Source of the DNA: Acidaminobacter sp. JC074
GTDB lineage: Bacteria > Bacillota > Clostridia > Peptostreptococcales > Acidaminobacteraceae
Length of the DNA: 41,310 nt
Reading direction: 5' to 3'
Assembly (NCBI RefSeq): GCF_022496765.1
Contig: NZ_VANV01000035.1
Location: 1-41,310 of the forward strand
Shown: one piece after another, positions 25,016 to 33,680 of the stretch
Layout of the letters: every line of letters starts with the position of its first letter
How positions within the stretch are numbered: the stretch's first letter is position 1
Position numbers and translations under genes: made by a program
Notes under the pieces: generated by a model
Database searches by the model: none
What the model was told of the DNA's origin: nothing
What the model saw: only the letters and a program-made list of their open reading frames with translations

Positions 25016-26221
25016 ATGAGTGTTCTTTTTACAAATGACAATCAGTGGATTACGCCCCATGTCAACCACACCATCAGCACATACCACTATTCAACAGATT
25101 TACCAACAGCCGTATATGATATAAAAGGCTCCTTGATCAGCTTTTCAATTGATGATAAATTATGGAAAAGCTTATCTTTTGAATTCATCTCTGATATTAT
25201 GACAAGCTTAAATGACAACTCGAAATGCGATCAAAAAAGAAAAAGTTCTTATACATATACTTGTAACGACTACTTCACTTTTATAGTTGTACCAATATAC
25301 AAGAAAAAAAACATCTTAGGATTTATGATAGCTGGACCACTGTGTCATTCAAAAGATGACCATCTGAAAGCTATGAGTTCATCTGCAAATAAAACACTAA
25401 AATCTTTTCTAAATGTAAAAGATACAACGAAGATTTTTTATCTATCCCAGACTATGCAACATATATTAGACAAGGCGATCTATATAGGTCCACATTCATC
25501 AGAACCTAATAGGGCTTTTATCACCAAGGAAGAAATGAAAAAAAGAGGTAACTTGGATACCCCTTTTAAAGTTATAGAGAATATAGTGGATTCTGTCATG
25601 TCTAACAATACAGAACAAGCTATTAGACAATACAAGCAATCCTTAATGTTTGGTGACATGATGGAAGAAGCCATTCTAGACAATCATAATCAACTCAAGG
25701 CAAATCTATTGTCTTTAATGACGCTTCTTTACTACAGAATCAACTCGGAGCATAACCATTCTCCATATTTAGAACATTTTAAAGCAAAATTTACACATAG
25801 AATTATGAACAATCGAACTTATGAGGATATGTTTTCATGTGGTGAATGCATCATTAAGAATTTTTCTTCCTTAATCACCGATGTAAAACTATCTCAGAAA
25901 TCAGTGATTGTTAAGAAAGCACTGACTTATATTCATGAAAATTATTCACAAAAAATTAAAATTGATGATATTTGTAACTCTATATATGTTTCTAAGGCTC
26001 ATTTATCAGCAACTTTTAAGTCTGAAGTAGGACTTTCTATTATGAATTACGTTAAGAAATATAGGATTGATCAAGGCAAGTATCTCCTTTCTAATACCAA
26101 CAAATCTATACTTGATATTTCCTTAGATGTAGGCTTTGACAATCAAAATTATTTCTCAAATGTTTTCAAAGAAATAACCCATGAATCTCCTCGAAAATAC
26201 AGACAGTCAAAAATGAGTTAA
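25016..26221 (+). CDS. AraC-family regulator with N-terminal sensor domain
   Basis: A 401-residue regulator. The C-terminal 100 residues form the AraC DNA-binding domain: IKIDDICNSIYVSKAHLSATFKSEVG (about 312-337) and the second helix-turn-helix SILDISLDVGFDNQNYFSNVFK with the PRKYR end. The N-terminal 300 residues contain a PocR/GAF-like part (YTCNDYFTFIVVPIYKKKNILGFMIAGPL, described here as residues 83-111) and a helical middle. It is divergent from the flavodoxin-nitrogenase-like operon, and both sides have Fur boxes. It is therefore the likely dedicated activator of that operon, perhaps sensing heme or a tetrapyrrole; the ligand is unknown. AGGAGG lies six bases before ATG. Confidence 0.82.
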   Translation: MSVLFTNDNQWITPHVNHTISTYHYSTDLPTAVYDIKGSLISFSIDDKLWKSLSFEFISDIMTSLNDNSKCDQKRKSSYTYTCNDYFTFIVVPIYKKKNILGFMIAGPLCHSKDDHLKAMSSSANKTLKSFLNVKDTTKIFYLSQTMQHILDKAIYIGPHSSEPNRAFITKEEMKKRGNLDTPFKVIENIVDSVMSNNTEQAIRQYKQSLMFGDMMEEAILDNHNQLKANLLSLMTLLYYRINSEHNHSPYLEHFKAKFTHRIMNNRTYEDMFSCGECIIKNFSSLITDVKLSQKSVIVKKALTYIHENYSQKIKIDDICNSIYVSKAHLSATFKSEVGLSIMNYVKKYRIDQGKYLLSNTNKSILDISLDVGFDNQNYFSNVFKEITHESPRKYRQSKMS

Positions 26222-26244
26222 TGGCACCTAAGGTGCCATTTTAA
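26220..26244. terminator. Bidirectional terminator between the AraC and HxlR genes
   Basis: AATGGCACC and GGTGCCATT form a nine-base stem with a three-base loop followed by TT-rich sequence. It separates two convergent genes. Confidence 0.85.
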
Positions 26245-26528
26245 ACTAAATACTTTTCACTCATTTCAACGAAGTGGTTGAATATATGGTCTAAATCTTT
26301 TCCAAATGCCGACAAGGCATAACCATCCTGTGTTTTCTTAACGACGTGTCTATCAAGTAAAAGTGCAATTTTTCTATTCAATTCTGTATTAGATATTTCA
26401 CCAATTTCTTGACTAATCTCTGTGTATTTTAGTTCTTTTAAGCCGATTGTTTGAACTATTTCAGGTATCCATCTTAATCTAAACAAATCATGAATGAGTT
26501 GAAAACCTTCGTTCATCTGATGGTTCAT
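26241..26528 (-). CDS. HxlR-family winged-helix regulator
   Basis: A compact 95-residue winged-helix protein. The pattern RLRWIPEIVQTIGLKELKYTEI, GEISNTELNRKIALLLDRHVV and YALSAFGKDL matches the HxlR core (helix, recognition helix with RKIALLLDRHVVKK, wing). HxlR members often sense redox or metabolites through cysteines, but this one has none at all, so a cysteine switch is excluded. AAGGA precedes the ATG. It is divergent from the Dps-like ferritin gene, with a palindrome ACAAATTTGT in the gap that may be its operator, so it probably regulates that gene and itself. Confidence 0.8.
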   Translation of the reverse strand: MNHQMNEGFQLIHDLFRLRWIPEIVQTIGLKELKYTEISQEIGEISNTELNRKIALLLDRHVVKKTQDGYALSAFGKDLDHIFNHFVEMSEKYLV

Positions 26529-26546
26529 ATTGCATCCTTTTTACAA

Positions 26547-26556
26547 ACAAATTTGT
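26547..26556. promoter_or_regulatory. Candidate HxlR operator in the divergent hxlR-dps gap
   Basis: ACAAATTTGT is a short perfect palindrome 19 bases upstream of the HxlR-type start codon. No Fur box was seen in this 100-base gap, so dps control here appears distinct from the rest of the island. Confidence 0.35.
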
Positions 26557-26628
26557 CTCTATTTCTTTTCTTAAGCTCATTGTACAATAAAGACAATTAA
26601 AACAAAACACAAACTAATGGAGGGAAAA

Positions 26629-27060
26629 ATGAAAATAAACAAAATGAATCAATACTTATCAAACCTAGCAGTCTTTAATATCAAACTACACAATTTGCAT
26701 TGGAATGTCAAAGGACTTCAATTTATGGCTATCCACAACTTCACAGAAGAACTATACAATGTCTTCTTCTTACAATACGATGACCTAGTAGAGCTGATTA
26801 AGATTAAAGGGGAAAATCCCCTAGCTTCTATGAAGGATTATCTGGCTCATGCAAGTATTAAAGAATCAAATAAAGACACATTTACAGTAAAAGAAGTTAT
26901 TGAGATACTTATAAAGGATTTAAGTCTTTTGAAAAAAGAAGCCATTGAAATCAGAGCACTAGCTAATGAAACAGACGACTTCGAAGTTGTCAGCATGTTT
27001 GAGGAATACATTCCAGAGTTGGATAAGAATCTATGGTTTTTAAATAGCATGAACGTTTAA
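26629..27060 (+). CDS. dps: Dps-like ferritin (DNA-protection/iron-storage family)
   Basis: A 143-residue four-helix ferritin-like protein that forms 12-mers, oxidises Fe(II) and stores it. The first helix has the Dps mark LAVFNIKLHNLHWNVKG with the ferroxidase His, and the second has FLQYDDLVELIKIKGENPLASM, giving the Asp/Glu ligands; this is the Dps rather than bacterioferritin pattern. The start is ATG 26629 because GGAGGG immediately precedes it and the upstream ATG at 26617 lies within that site. It is divergent from the HxlR gene and ends at a good terminator. It would limit free iron and peroxide damage when the island's importers are active. Confidence 0.9.
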   Translation: MKINKMNQYLSNLAVFNIKLHNLHWNVKGLQFMAIHNFTEELYNVFFLQYDDLVELIKIKGENPLASMKDYLAHASIKESNKDTFTVKEVIEILIKDLSLLKKEAIEIRALANETDDFEVVSMFEEYIPELDKNLWFLNSMNV

Positions 27061-27074
27061 GAGCCATTGTATTT

Positions 27075-27107
27075 AAAACACCTAACTCAAAGGATTAGGT
27101 GTTTTTT
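27075..27107. terminator. Terminator after dps
   Basis: AAAACACCTAA pairs with TTAGGTGTTTT around a nine-base loop, followed by a run of T. It may also end the leftward exporter transcript; a second weak hairpin (CACTTAA/TTAAGTG, 27123-27150) lies closer to that gene. Confidence 0.85.
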
Positions 27108-27158
27108 ACATTATCTATAACTCACTTAAACGTCCCTATAAACTTAAGTGGTTCTCAT

Positions 27159-28880
27159 TTAACTGATACTACTGATTGACATGTATAGATTATAATAACT
27201 TTTTTCTTCACTTAGTAACTCTTCATGACTACCACTTTCAATAATTCTACCATTTTCAAACATATAGATACGATCACAGTCTTCTACTGTCGACAACCTG
27301 TGAGCAACTGTAATGGTTGTTCTGTTTTCAAGTAGTTTACTTAAAGCTGACTGGACACTTTTTTCAGTCTGATTATCAAGAGCACTTGTAGCTTCATCAA
27401 GAAGAATTATTTTCGGATCCTTTAAAAACAATCTAGCAAGTGCTAACCTTTGACATTGGCCACCTGACAATAATACACCACGGCTGCCTACTAGAGCATC
27501 AAGTTGATCTTCGAATTCCTCGACAAAGCCTAAAGCTTTTGCATGAAACAAGGCCTGTATTATCTCTTGTTCACTTGCATTTGGTTTTGCCATTAACAAA
27601 TTTTCTTTAATAGTACCATCAAATATGGTGACATCTTGCTGAACAAGACCAATAGAATCCCTTATCGTATCAAAAGAATAATCGTTGATGTCTCTTTGGT
27701 CAAAATAAATCATTTGATTTTCAACTTCATACAAGCGCATAAGAAGTGCCAATAAGGTAGACTTCCCACAGCCTGTTTCACCAACAAAACCAATATGTTC
27801 ACCTGGTAAAATTTCTAAACTAATATCGTCTAAGACTTTTTTATAGGCGACATTCTCATAAGAAAAACTAAGATTTTTAAATTGAATATGTCCTTCAAGT
27901 GGTGCATTAATACCAATTTGATGATTCTTTTCTTCTTCTAAGTCAACCATCTCCTTGTATCTATCAAATGATCCATAGGCTTTTAAGATACTAGGCACAA
28001 TACTTAAGAGCCCATCAACCGGTCTTAAAAAGCTCATTGTAAGCAGTTGAAAAGCAACGATATCACCTACTTGCAATTGTCCTCGAACCAATAAATAACC
28101 ACCAAATACCACTACCAAAATGCGAATACTTTCTCTTAAAAACAAGAACCCCGACTTATAGGATCCTATTATGATACCCTGTCTTGAGAATTTTTCTTCA
28201 TAAGCACCTAAGGATTTATCTACTCGTTTTTCCATATAATCATATTGATTGAAAAGCTTAATCAACTTGATACTTGAAAAAGCACTTTCAACCTGTTTAA
28301 GAATATCTGAGTAATCTTTTCTTATCTTGTACTGAGATTTTCTTACCAAGGGGCCAACATACACATTTAAAAGTACATAAAGCGGTACAATAATCAAAAT
28401 AATCAAGGTCAATGAAGGCTTTATACTATACATAGCAGCAGTCGATCCAATGATCATAAGTATTGAAGACAAGATTGCATTTGGCGCTTCGTAGACAATT
28501 GATGTAAAAGTCTCAACATCTGATATGGCCCTAGATAAAAAGCCTCCCAAAGATTCTTTATCATGAACAGTCATTGATAAACGATTAATATGACTGACAG
28601 ATTCCTTCATCAACACTTTTGAAAGTCTAGCTTCTAATTTTCTGCCACTACTAATATTGATTAAGTTTGCAAGAACACGAATAGATACAAGGGAAAAAAG
28701 CAATATCAATGTTGAAACTAGGGTCTTTTCTGTTGGCACTTGATTGATCCATTCATTTAGGATCCCTTGAATGACTATAGGCACCCTCACCGAAACAATC
28801 GAACGAATAAATGCAGTTATCACGACAAGCAACATCAAAAGCTTAATATGTTTCATATACTTCACTAAATACTTAATCAT
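27159..28880 (-). CDS. ABC exporter half-transporter (membrane + ATPase fused)
   Basis: A 573-residue exporter-fold protein: six membrane helices in the first 300 residues, then an ATPase with Walker A GETGCGKST, Q-loop LVQQDVTIFDGTIKEN, signature LSGGQCQR, Walker B IILLDEATSALD and H-loop TVAHRLST. It is the last gene of the second heme-type operon, directly after the radical-SAM enzyme (adjacent stop/start). A single half-gene implies a homodimer. Given its place it may export the linear tetrapyrrole or excess porphyrin left after iron release; it could also be a siderophore transporter or a general exporter. GAGGA stands seven bases before ATG. Confidence 0.85.
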   Translation of the reverse strand: MIKYLVKYMKHIKLLMLLVVITAFIRSIVSVRVPIVIQGILNEWINQVPTEKTLVSTLILLFSLVSIRVLANLINISSGRKLEARLSKVLMKESVSHINRLSMTVHDKESLGGFLSRAISDVETFTSIVYEAPNAILSSILMIIGSTAAMYSIKPSLTLIILIIVPLYVLLNVYVGPLVRKSQYKIRKDYSDILKQVESAFSSIKLIKLFNQYDYMEKRVDKSLGAYEEKFSRQGIIIGSYKSGFLFLRESIRILVVVFGGYLLVRGQLQVGDIVAFQLLTMSFLRPVDGLLSIVPSILKAYGSFDRYKEMVDLEEEKNHQIGINAPLEGHIQFKNLSFSYENVAYKKVLDDISLEILPGEHIGFVGETGCGKSTLLALLMRLYEVENQMIYFDQRDINDYSFDTIRDSIGLVQQDVTIFDGTIKENLLMAKPNASEQEIIQALFHAKALGFVEEFEDQLDALVGSRGVLLSGGQCQRLALARLFLKDPKIILLDEATSALDNQTEKSVQSALSKLLENRTTITVAHRLSTVEDCDRIYMFENGRIIESGSHEELLSEEKSYYNLYMSISSIS

Positions 28881-30149
28881 CTAATTTTCCTCTGAAAAAG
28901 AGTCTATCATAATCTTAGAAAAATCGCTAATAATATTGTTGCCATAAAAGAAACCATCGTTCTTAAATCTTATTTCTTTATTGGTCAGTTGAATATAATC
29001 ATGATGGATTAATCTTTCCAACAAATCAGTTAAGCTCTCCTTCAACATCACCTCTTGAATGATTGGATGTTCATCAAGCACAATTCTTCCATGTTGTAGT
29101 TGATTAAGGACTTTCTCTATCTCCAAATATTTATCAGAAACCATTCTTCCTCTAGCTGATATGTTCATGTTTTTTGATAGTGGCATCATGGTTTCTGGAT
29201 TAAAAAAACTGTATCGTCCAATCCGACCTCCTGCTTTTACACCAATCGGAACACAATGACCACCTTGATGTTTGATATCAATGTACTTATATTCATCTCT
29301 CTTATCTTTTATAAGTTTTGTTAATTCAAACATCTCATAACCTTCATCACTTAAGTCATTTACCAAATGATCAAAAAAGACTTTTTCCCTCTGAATGTTG
29401 TGCATAATCTCTAGCTCAGCACGTGTTATGGTCTTTTCTAAAGGGGTATTCTTATGAATCATTAAGGAGTAAAAACTTAAACCGCCAATGTCTAAATCCT
29501 TGACAACCTTAATATCCTCTTTGAGGTTTTGTATGGATTGTCCTGGATAGTTGTAAATTATATCAATATTGGTATTGGGAATAATCTTTTGAATGACTTC
29601 AAGACGTTTTTTGACAAAATCGCCACTGCCCCTTCTGTTAAGTAATCTTCTACCTAGATCATTAAATGTCTGCACACCGATACTTAACCGATTCACACCA
29701 TGAGCCTTTAAAACACTTAACATCTCATCATCTAACTCAGATATCGAGGATTCCAAACTGATTTCTACTCGATCATCTAAAGGCATTTTTTTTTGAAGAT
29801 GATTGAGTACATTATCTATCTGCCTTGGTTCAAGCGCTGTAGGCGTACCACCGCCAAAGTAAACGCTCTTAAATGCTTTTGATCTTATAAACTTGTAATC
29901 CTTTATTTCATCAACTCTATCCATTAGATATTGATCGTAGGATGCTTTTTCAACTTTTGAATATTTACTAAAAGGACAAAATGAACAGATTTTTTTGCAA
30001 TAGGGTACATGTAAATACAGTACCCTATCCTTTAAATCATCTTTATTCAGTTTTCTCGTCAAGTAGTCATATGCATTTTCATTTGTTTGAAATGCAGTTT
30101 TTAATGCTCTATTGGCATCATGATGAGATTTGAATCGTTCCTTGTACAT
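28881..30149 (-). CDS. ChuW/HutW-like radical-SAM enzyme (anaerobic heme degradation)
   Basis: A 422-residue class C radical-SAM protein related to HemW. The cluster motif is Cys51, Cys55, Cys58 in LHVPYCKKICSFCPF, followed by the SAM-binding FGGGTPTAL (98-106) and SIGVQTFNDLGRRLLNR. ChuW of E. coli O157, HutW of Vibrio and HmuW of Fusobacterium open heme without oxygen using SAM, yielding a linear tetrapyrrole and free iron. The identification rests on context: a heme/siderophore importer, an HmuF-like flavodoxin and a Fur box in the same operon. A HemW-type heme chaperone is the main alternative. It overlaps the stop of the binding protein gene by one base. Confidence 0.8.
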   Translation of the reverse strand: MYKERFKSHHDANRALKTAFQTNENAYDYLTRKLNKDDLKDRVLYLHVPYCKKICSFCPFSKYSKVEKASYDQYLMDRVDEIKDYKFIRSKAFKSVYFGGGTPTALEPRQIDNVLNHLQKKMPLDDRVEISLESSISELDDEMLSVLKAHGVNRLSIGVQTFNDLGRRLLNRRGSGDFVKKRLEVIQKIIPNTNIDIIYNYPGQSIQNLKEDIKVVKDLDIGGLSFYSLMIHKNTPLEKTITRAELEIMHNIQREKVFFDHLVNDLSDEGYEMFELTKLIKDKRDEYKYIDIKHQGGHCVPIGVKAGGRIGRYSFFNPETMMPLSKNMNISARGRMVSDKYLEIEKVLNQLQHGRIVLDEHPIIQEVMLKESLTDLLERLIHHDYIQLTNKEIRFKNDGFFYGNNIISDFSKIMIDSFSEEN

Positions 30150-31240
30150 TATTCAAAAATCTCCGGATAGATTATTTTTGCCAATTGTTTATAAGCCTCA
30201 GCATAATCAGTGTTAGGCTTATAATGGAACAATGAACGGTCTAGAAAAATATACTTTCCGTTCTTTACTGCTGATAAAGCATTCCAAGCAGGATCAGATT
30301 CTAAATTTTCTTGAAGATTCGCCTGAACTTTTTCAATATCACTCATAGATTGTACAAAAATGAAATCAGGATCTGCTTCTAATAATCTTTCTAAACTAAA
30401 CTCAACTGAAGTTACCCCTTCTTCTATCCCACTTAAAGATTCAGCAATATTTTCTACACCTAACTGCTTTAAAATTTGTCCATTCGTTGTAGATGATAAA
30501 TAACCCTTGTAGCTTTTTGAAGTACCGAAAATCAACATAGCAGTCTTCTTTTCATCAGGTACTCGCTTAATAATGTCTATGATATCCATCATGACGTTTG
30601 TACCATATGTCTCATAAAGTTCAGGGCTACCATTTACTTCAGTGAAAATCTTCATCATCTTTAAGTAATCTTCAAAAGAGTTGTACTCCATAGATATGTA
30701 ATCAATATTGTTTTCTATCAAAATGTTTATGATACCGCCTTGCTTAGAATTTCTTAAAATAACCAAGTCGGGCTTTAACTCTAATATCTTCTCTATATTA
30801 GGTTCTCTTATTGAACCGACTATCTCTGCATCTAAAAAAGCCTCAGGCAAACCAGTTTCAGAATCAATTCTTCCAATTAAATCACCGCCACATTCATACC
30901 ATAAATCATTGTATGAGTTGTACAAGCCAATGACTCTCTCTGGATTCTTTTTAACAGTTACTTCAGCACCAGATGCATCTTTAAATGTGACCGTGTCTTC
31001 GCTTGAAATGACTTCTCTGGCTAATACTTCAAAGTCATACTCAAAAGCTTCTTCAACCACTTCGTCAGTTTTTTCTTCAACCACTTCAGTTTTCTCTTCA
31101 ACTACATCAGCTTCAACTTCTTGATTTGAATTTATAGTCTCAGCAACTTCTCCTCCTGCATCTGCAACTTTTTTTGTTTGACATGCAATCAGTGAAGTCA
31201 TTATTAACATAACAACTACAAATAAACTTAACTTTTTCAT
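30149..31240 (-). CDS. Substrate-binding lipoprotein, heme/siderophore type (BtuF/FhuD fold)
   Basis: A 363-residue lipoprotein with lipobox SLIACQT (Cys20), a long Glu/Val-rich linker with EVVEEKT repeats (about 41-66) and a class III binding domain starting at about residue 80 (DASGAEVTVKKNPERVIGLYN). It shows the family pattern IEKILELKPDLVILRN and ends near the segment FHYKPNTDYAEAYKQL. It differs from the IsdE-like protein of the first operon, so the two importers likely take up different chelates or tetrapyrroles; the exact ligand cannot be told. It is encoded between the ATPase and the radical-SAM gene. Confidence 0.87.
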   Translation of the reverse strand: MKKLSLFVVVMLIMTSLIACQTKKVADAGGEVAETINSNQEVEADVVEEKTEVVEEKTDEVVEEAFEYDFEVLAREVISSEDTVTFKDASGAEVTVKKNPERVIGLYNSYNDLWYECGGDLIGRIDSETGLPEAFLDAEIVGSIREPNIEKILELKPDLVILRNSKQGGIINILIENNIDYISMEYNSFEDYLKMMKIFTEVNGSPELYETYGTNVMMDIIDIIKRVPDEKKTAMLIFGTSKSYKGYLSSTTNGQILKQLGVENIAESLSGIEEGVTSVEFSLERLLEADPDFIFVQSMSDIEKVQANLQENLESDPAWNALSAVKNGKYIFLDRSLFHYKPNTDYAEAYKQLAKIIYPEIFE

Positions 31241-32025
31241 TACAATCTCCTTTTAATCTTTTGTGGAATAACATAAACACAGTCATTTACGTCATCATCA
31301 AACATTCGTGCTTCAATGTTAAACACATCTTCTAGCACATCAGATTTTACAACATTATCACTAGTATTATATGTATGAATACCGCCATCTTTCATTGCTA
31401 TGATTCTATGAGAATACCTTGCAGCATGATTGATATCGTGTAATACCATGATAATTGTTAATTTTAATTCTCTATTCAAATCTTGAACGAGCTCTAAGAC
31501 TTCTAGTTGATATGCAATATCCAAGTAAGTCGTAGGTTCATCAAGAATTAGAATTTCCGTTTTCTGAGCAACTGCCATAGCAATCCAAGCACGTTGTTGT
31601 TCCCCACCTGACAGGGTAGACACACGTCGATTTTTCATATGACTCAATCCTGTTTTTTCAAGCGCCCAGTCTATGATTTCAAAATCCTCAGATTGTAACC
31701 TTTTACCAAATCTCATATAAGGATATCTGCCATAAGATACCAAGGTTTTTACTTTAACATCACCTGGAATATGCCTTATCTGTGGCAGTACTGCCATACG
31801 TTTTGCCAACTGTTGATGTTTAATGTGATCAACATTTTGACCATCAAGTAATATACTGCCTTCATATGGTCTTAGGTATCTCGCAAGTGATTTTAATAGT
31901 GTACTCTTACCACAACCATTAGCGCCAATAATAGTAGTAATCTTATGACTTTCTATCTCAAGCGATAAATCATCGATAACGATGTGGTTGTCATAGCCCA
32001 GCTTTATTTTATTGACTTGTATCAT
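31240..32025 (-). CDS. ABC transporter ATPase, FecE/HmuV-like
   Basis: A 261-residue ATPase with Walker A GANGCGKST, Q-loop MAVLPQIRHIPGD, signature LSGGEQQR, Walker B ILILDEPTTYLD and H-loop VLHDINHA. It is clearly paralogous to the ATPase at 20856-21629 (same DEPTTYLD...FEVMELV / YQLEVLELV arrangement and IPQ/IPR end), supporting duplication of the importer module. It overlaps the permease gene by four bases. Confidence 0.9.
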   Translation of the reverse strand: MIQVNKIKLGYDNHIVIDDLSLEIESHKITTIIGANGCGKSTLLKSLARYLRPYEGSILLDGQNVDHIKHQQLAKRMAVLPQIRHIPGDVKVKTLVSYGRYPYMRFGKRLQSEDFEIIDWALEKTGLSHMKNRRVSTLSGGEQQRAWIAMAVAQKTEILILDEPTTYLDIAYQLEVLELVQDLNRELKLTIIMVLHDINHAARYSHRIIAMKDGGIHTYNTSDNVVKSDVLEDVFNIEARMFDDDVNDCVYVIPQKIKRRL

Positions 32026-33074
32026 GAAGTCTCAATCCCTTTCTTTGATCTTAATAAGTATAAGAAGAATGGTGCACCCAATGCAGACATAATTATCCCT
32101 ACAGGTATTTCAATTGGATTAAAGAATGTTCTACCAATCAAATCACAAGCTAATATAACAATAGCGCCTAGTATTATTGTTGTTGGAAAAAGATAGTTAT
32201 TATCTGATCCGATAATCAACCTCGCCATATGAGGTACAATCATACCAACAAAACCTATAATACCAACTACGCTAACAGAAGCTGCAGCTAAGAGTGATGC
32301 TATAACAATAAAAAAGAGCCTTGTTTTTTCTGTATTTACACCTAAGGATAAAGCGACTTGTTCACCTAACATCATTATGTTCATACGCCTAGGCATAAAT
32401 ACCGCAACGATTATTCCAACTAAGGCATAAGGCCAAATCAAGTCTAAATCAACCCAAGTTCGACCATTTAAACCACCAATCAAGAAGCCTGTTACACCTT
32501 CTAGTCTATCAGGAAAGAAGGTTCTAATTAGATCGCTACCAGCACCTAACAAGGAGGATATTGCTATCCCTGATAAAACTAATCTCATAGGACTTGCACC
32601 ATTTTTAAATGATATAGCATAAATAATCAGTGTAGTTGAAAAAGCACCTATAAATGTGCCGATTGTTAAGAACTCACTATATTGAGGAAGCATGACTAAA
32701 AAGACATATCCCATAAAACTAGCTCCACTTGTCACACCAATGATACTTGGAGAAGCCAAGGAGTTCCTCATGACTCCCTGTAAAATGACACCTGATAAAG
32801 ACAAAGATATCCCTACTAAACTTGCAATGAGTATTCTTGGTAATCTAACATTGAAGATAATTTGTCTTTGCATAGAACCATCGTCATGTAATAGTAAACG
32901 TATACCATCTTTCACTGATATATCAGCGGCTCCAAAAACAAGATTACATACAGTCACCACCACTAATAAGAGAAACAAGGCTACAATTAACACTATTTTT
33001 TGCCAATGTTCATGGTCATTAGCCCTTTGTTCCAATCGTTCATAAAAGCTAATTCGTTTAGTCGCTGATTTCAT
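32022..33074 (-). CDS. FecCD-family permease (second heme/iron-chelate importer)
   Basis: A 350-residue BtuC/FecCD-type permease with the segments NVRLPRILIASLVGISLSLS, GVILQGVMRNSLASPSIIGV and IGFVGMIVPHMARLIIGSDN. It has an N-terminal cytosolic extension of about 25 residues (YERLEQRANDHEHWQK) before the first helix. It overlaps the flavodoxin gene by 17 bases and is paralogous to the permease at 21629-22615. Confidence 0.92.
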   Translation of the reverse strand: MKSATKRISFYERLEQRANDHEHWQKIVLIVALFLLLVVVTVCNLVFGAADISVKDGIRLLLHDDGSMQRQIIFNVRLPRILIASLVGISLSLSGVILQGVMRNSLASPSIIGVTSGASFMGYVFLVMLPQYSEFLTIGTFIGAFSTTLIIYAISFKNGASPMRLVLSGIAISSLLGAGSDLIRTFFPDRLEGVTGFLIGGLNGRTWVDLDLIWPYALVGIIVAVFMPRRMNIMMLGEQVALSLGVNTEKTRLFFIVIASLLAAASVSVVGIIGFVGMIVPHMARLIIGSDNNYLFPTTIILGAIVILACDLIGRTFFNPIEIPVGIIMSALGAPFFLYLLRSKKGIETS

Positions 33075-33573
33075 ATTTTTCCTCTATGCTGTCTACCCAT
33101 CTTAAAAGTCGGTCGATATCCTCTTCATCCGGATGTTTTCTTGACTCTAAATGTCTTTTATACCCTTCTTCTGTTAAATAGTGTTTCTCTCCTTTTGCTA
33201 TCTTCAACCTTCTTTCTGTTCTAGATTCCTCAATTTTACCAAGACATATATAACCACCTAAATAAACATTGTCACTAAGTATCAAATCATTTACACTATT
33301 AGAATATTTAAGAGACACAGGTGAATCTGAATACTGACCAGAAGTACCGAAAGCGGCTATCTCTTTATTGGTTATATCCTTTAGTAGTTTAAGTGTTGCT
33401 TCATCTGCTGTTCCCCTGTTAACCCAATAACCTAAATAGATGCGATCGTAAGCCTTCAAGTCATTTACATCTTCAACAGCCATAATGTCAAAAGTTGACT
33501 TATGATTGTAAATAGCATGAGCAAGTTTTTTTGTATTACCTGTTATACTTGAATATATGATTATAGTTTTCAC
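33058..33573 (-). CDS. Flavodoxin family protein, HmuF/BilS-like (second copy)
   Basis: A 171-residue flavodoxin homologous along its whole length to the protein at 24315-24827: FMN loop SSITGNTKKLAHAIY, the segment IYLGYWVNRGTADEATLK, a shared GKIEESRTERR region and the KRHLESRKHPDEEDIDRL tail. I chose the GTG start at 33573, which gives VKTIIIYSS matching MKTLIVYSS, because AGGAGG lies just before it; an upstream ATG at 33618 would place the Fur box inside the gene. It probably supplies electrons to the radical-SAM enzyme or reduces and carries its tetrapyrrole product, as reported for HmuF with HmuW. Confidence 0.83.
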   Translation of the reverse strand: MKTIIIYSSITGNTKKLAHAIYNHKSTFDIMAVEDVNDLKAYDRIYLGYWVNRGTADEATLKLLKDITNKEIAAFGTSGQYSDSPVSLKYSNSVNDLILSDNVYLGGYICLGKIEESRTERRLKIAKGEKHYLTEEGYKRHLESRKHPDEEDIDRLLRWVDSIEEKYEISD

Positions 33574-33583
33574 ATCCCCTCCT

Positions 33584-33636
33584 TGATAACGATTCTCATT
33601 ATCATCCATTATATTCAAATATCTTTCTTATGTCAA
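33584..33636 (-). promoter_or_regulatory. Promoter with Fur box for the second heme-type operon
   Basis: On the minus strand TTGACA (33631-33636), a 17-base spacer and TATAAT (33608-33613) are perfect consensus elements. The Fur box TGATAACGATTCTCA (33584-33598, plus-strand reading) covers the start of transcription. Confidence 0.88.
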
Positions 33637-33680
33637 TTAAAAAAATGTCAAAGTCAACCATTTCTACTTACATAGAAAAA

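Noticed and set aside
28881..30149. HemW-type heme chaperone
   Set aside because: The general fold would fit, but the operon with importer, HmuF-like flavodoxin and Fur box points to the ChuW/HutW type. This remains the main alternative.
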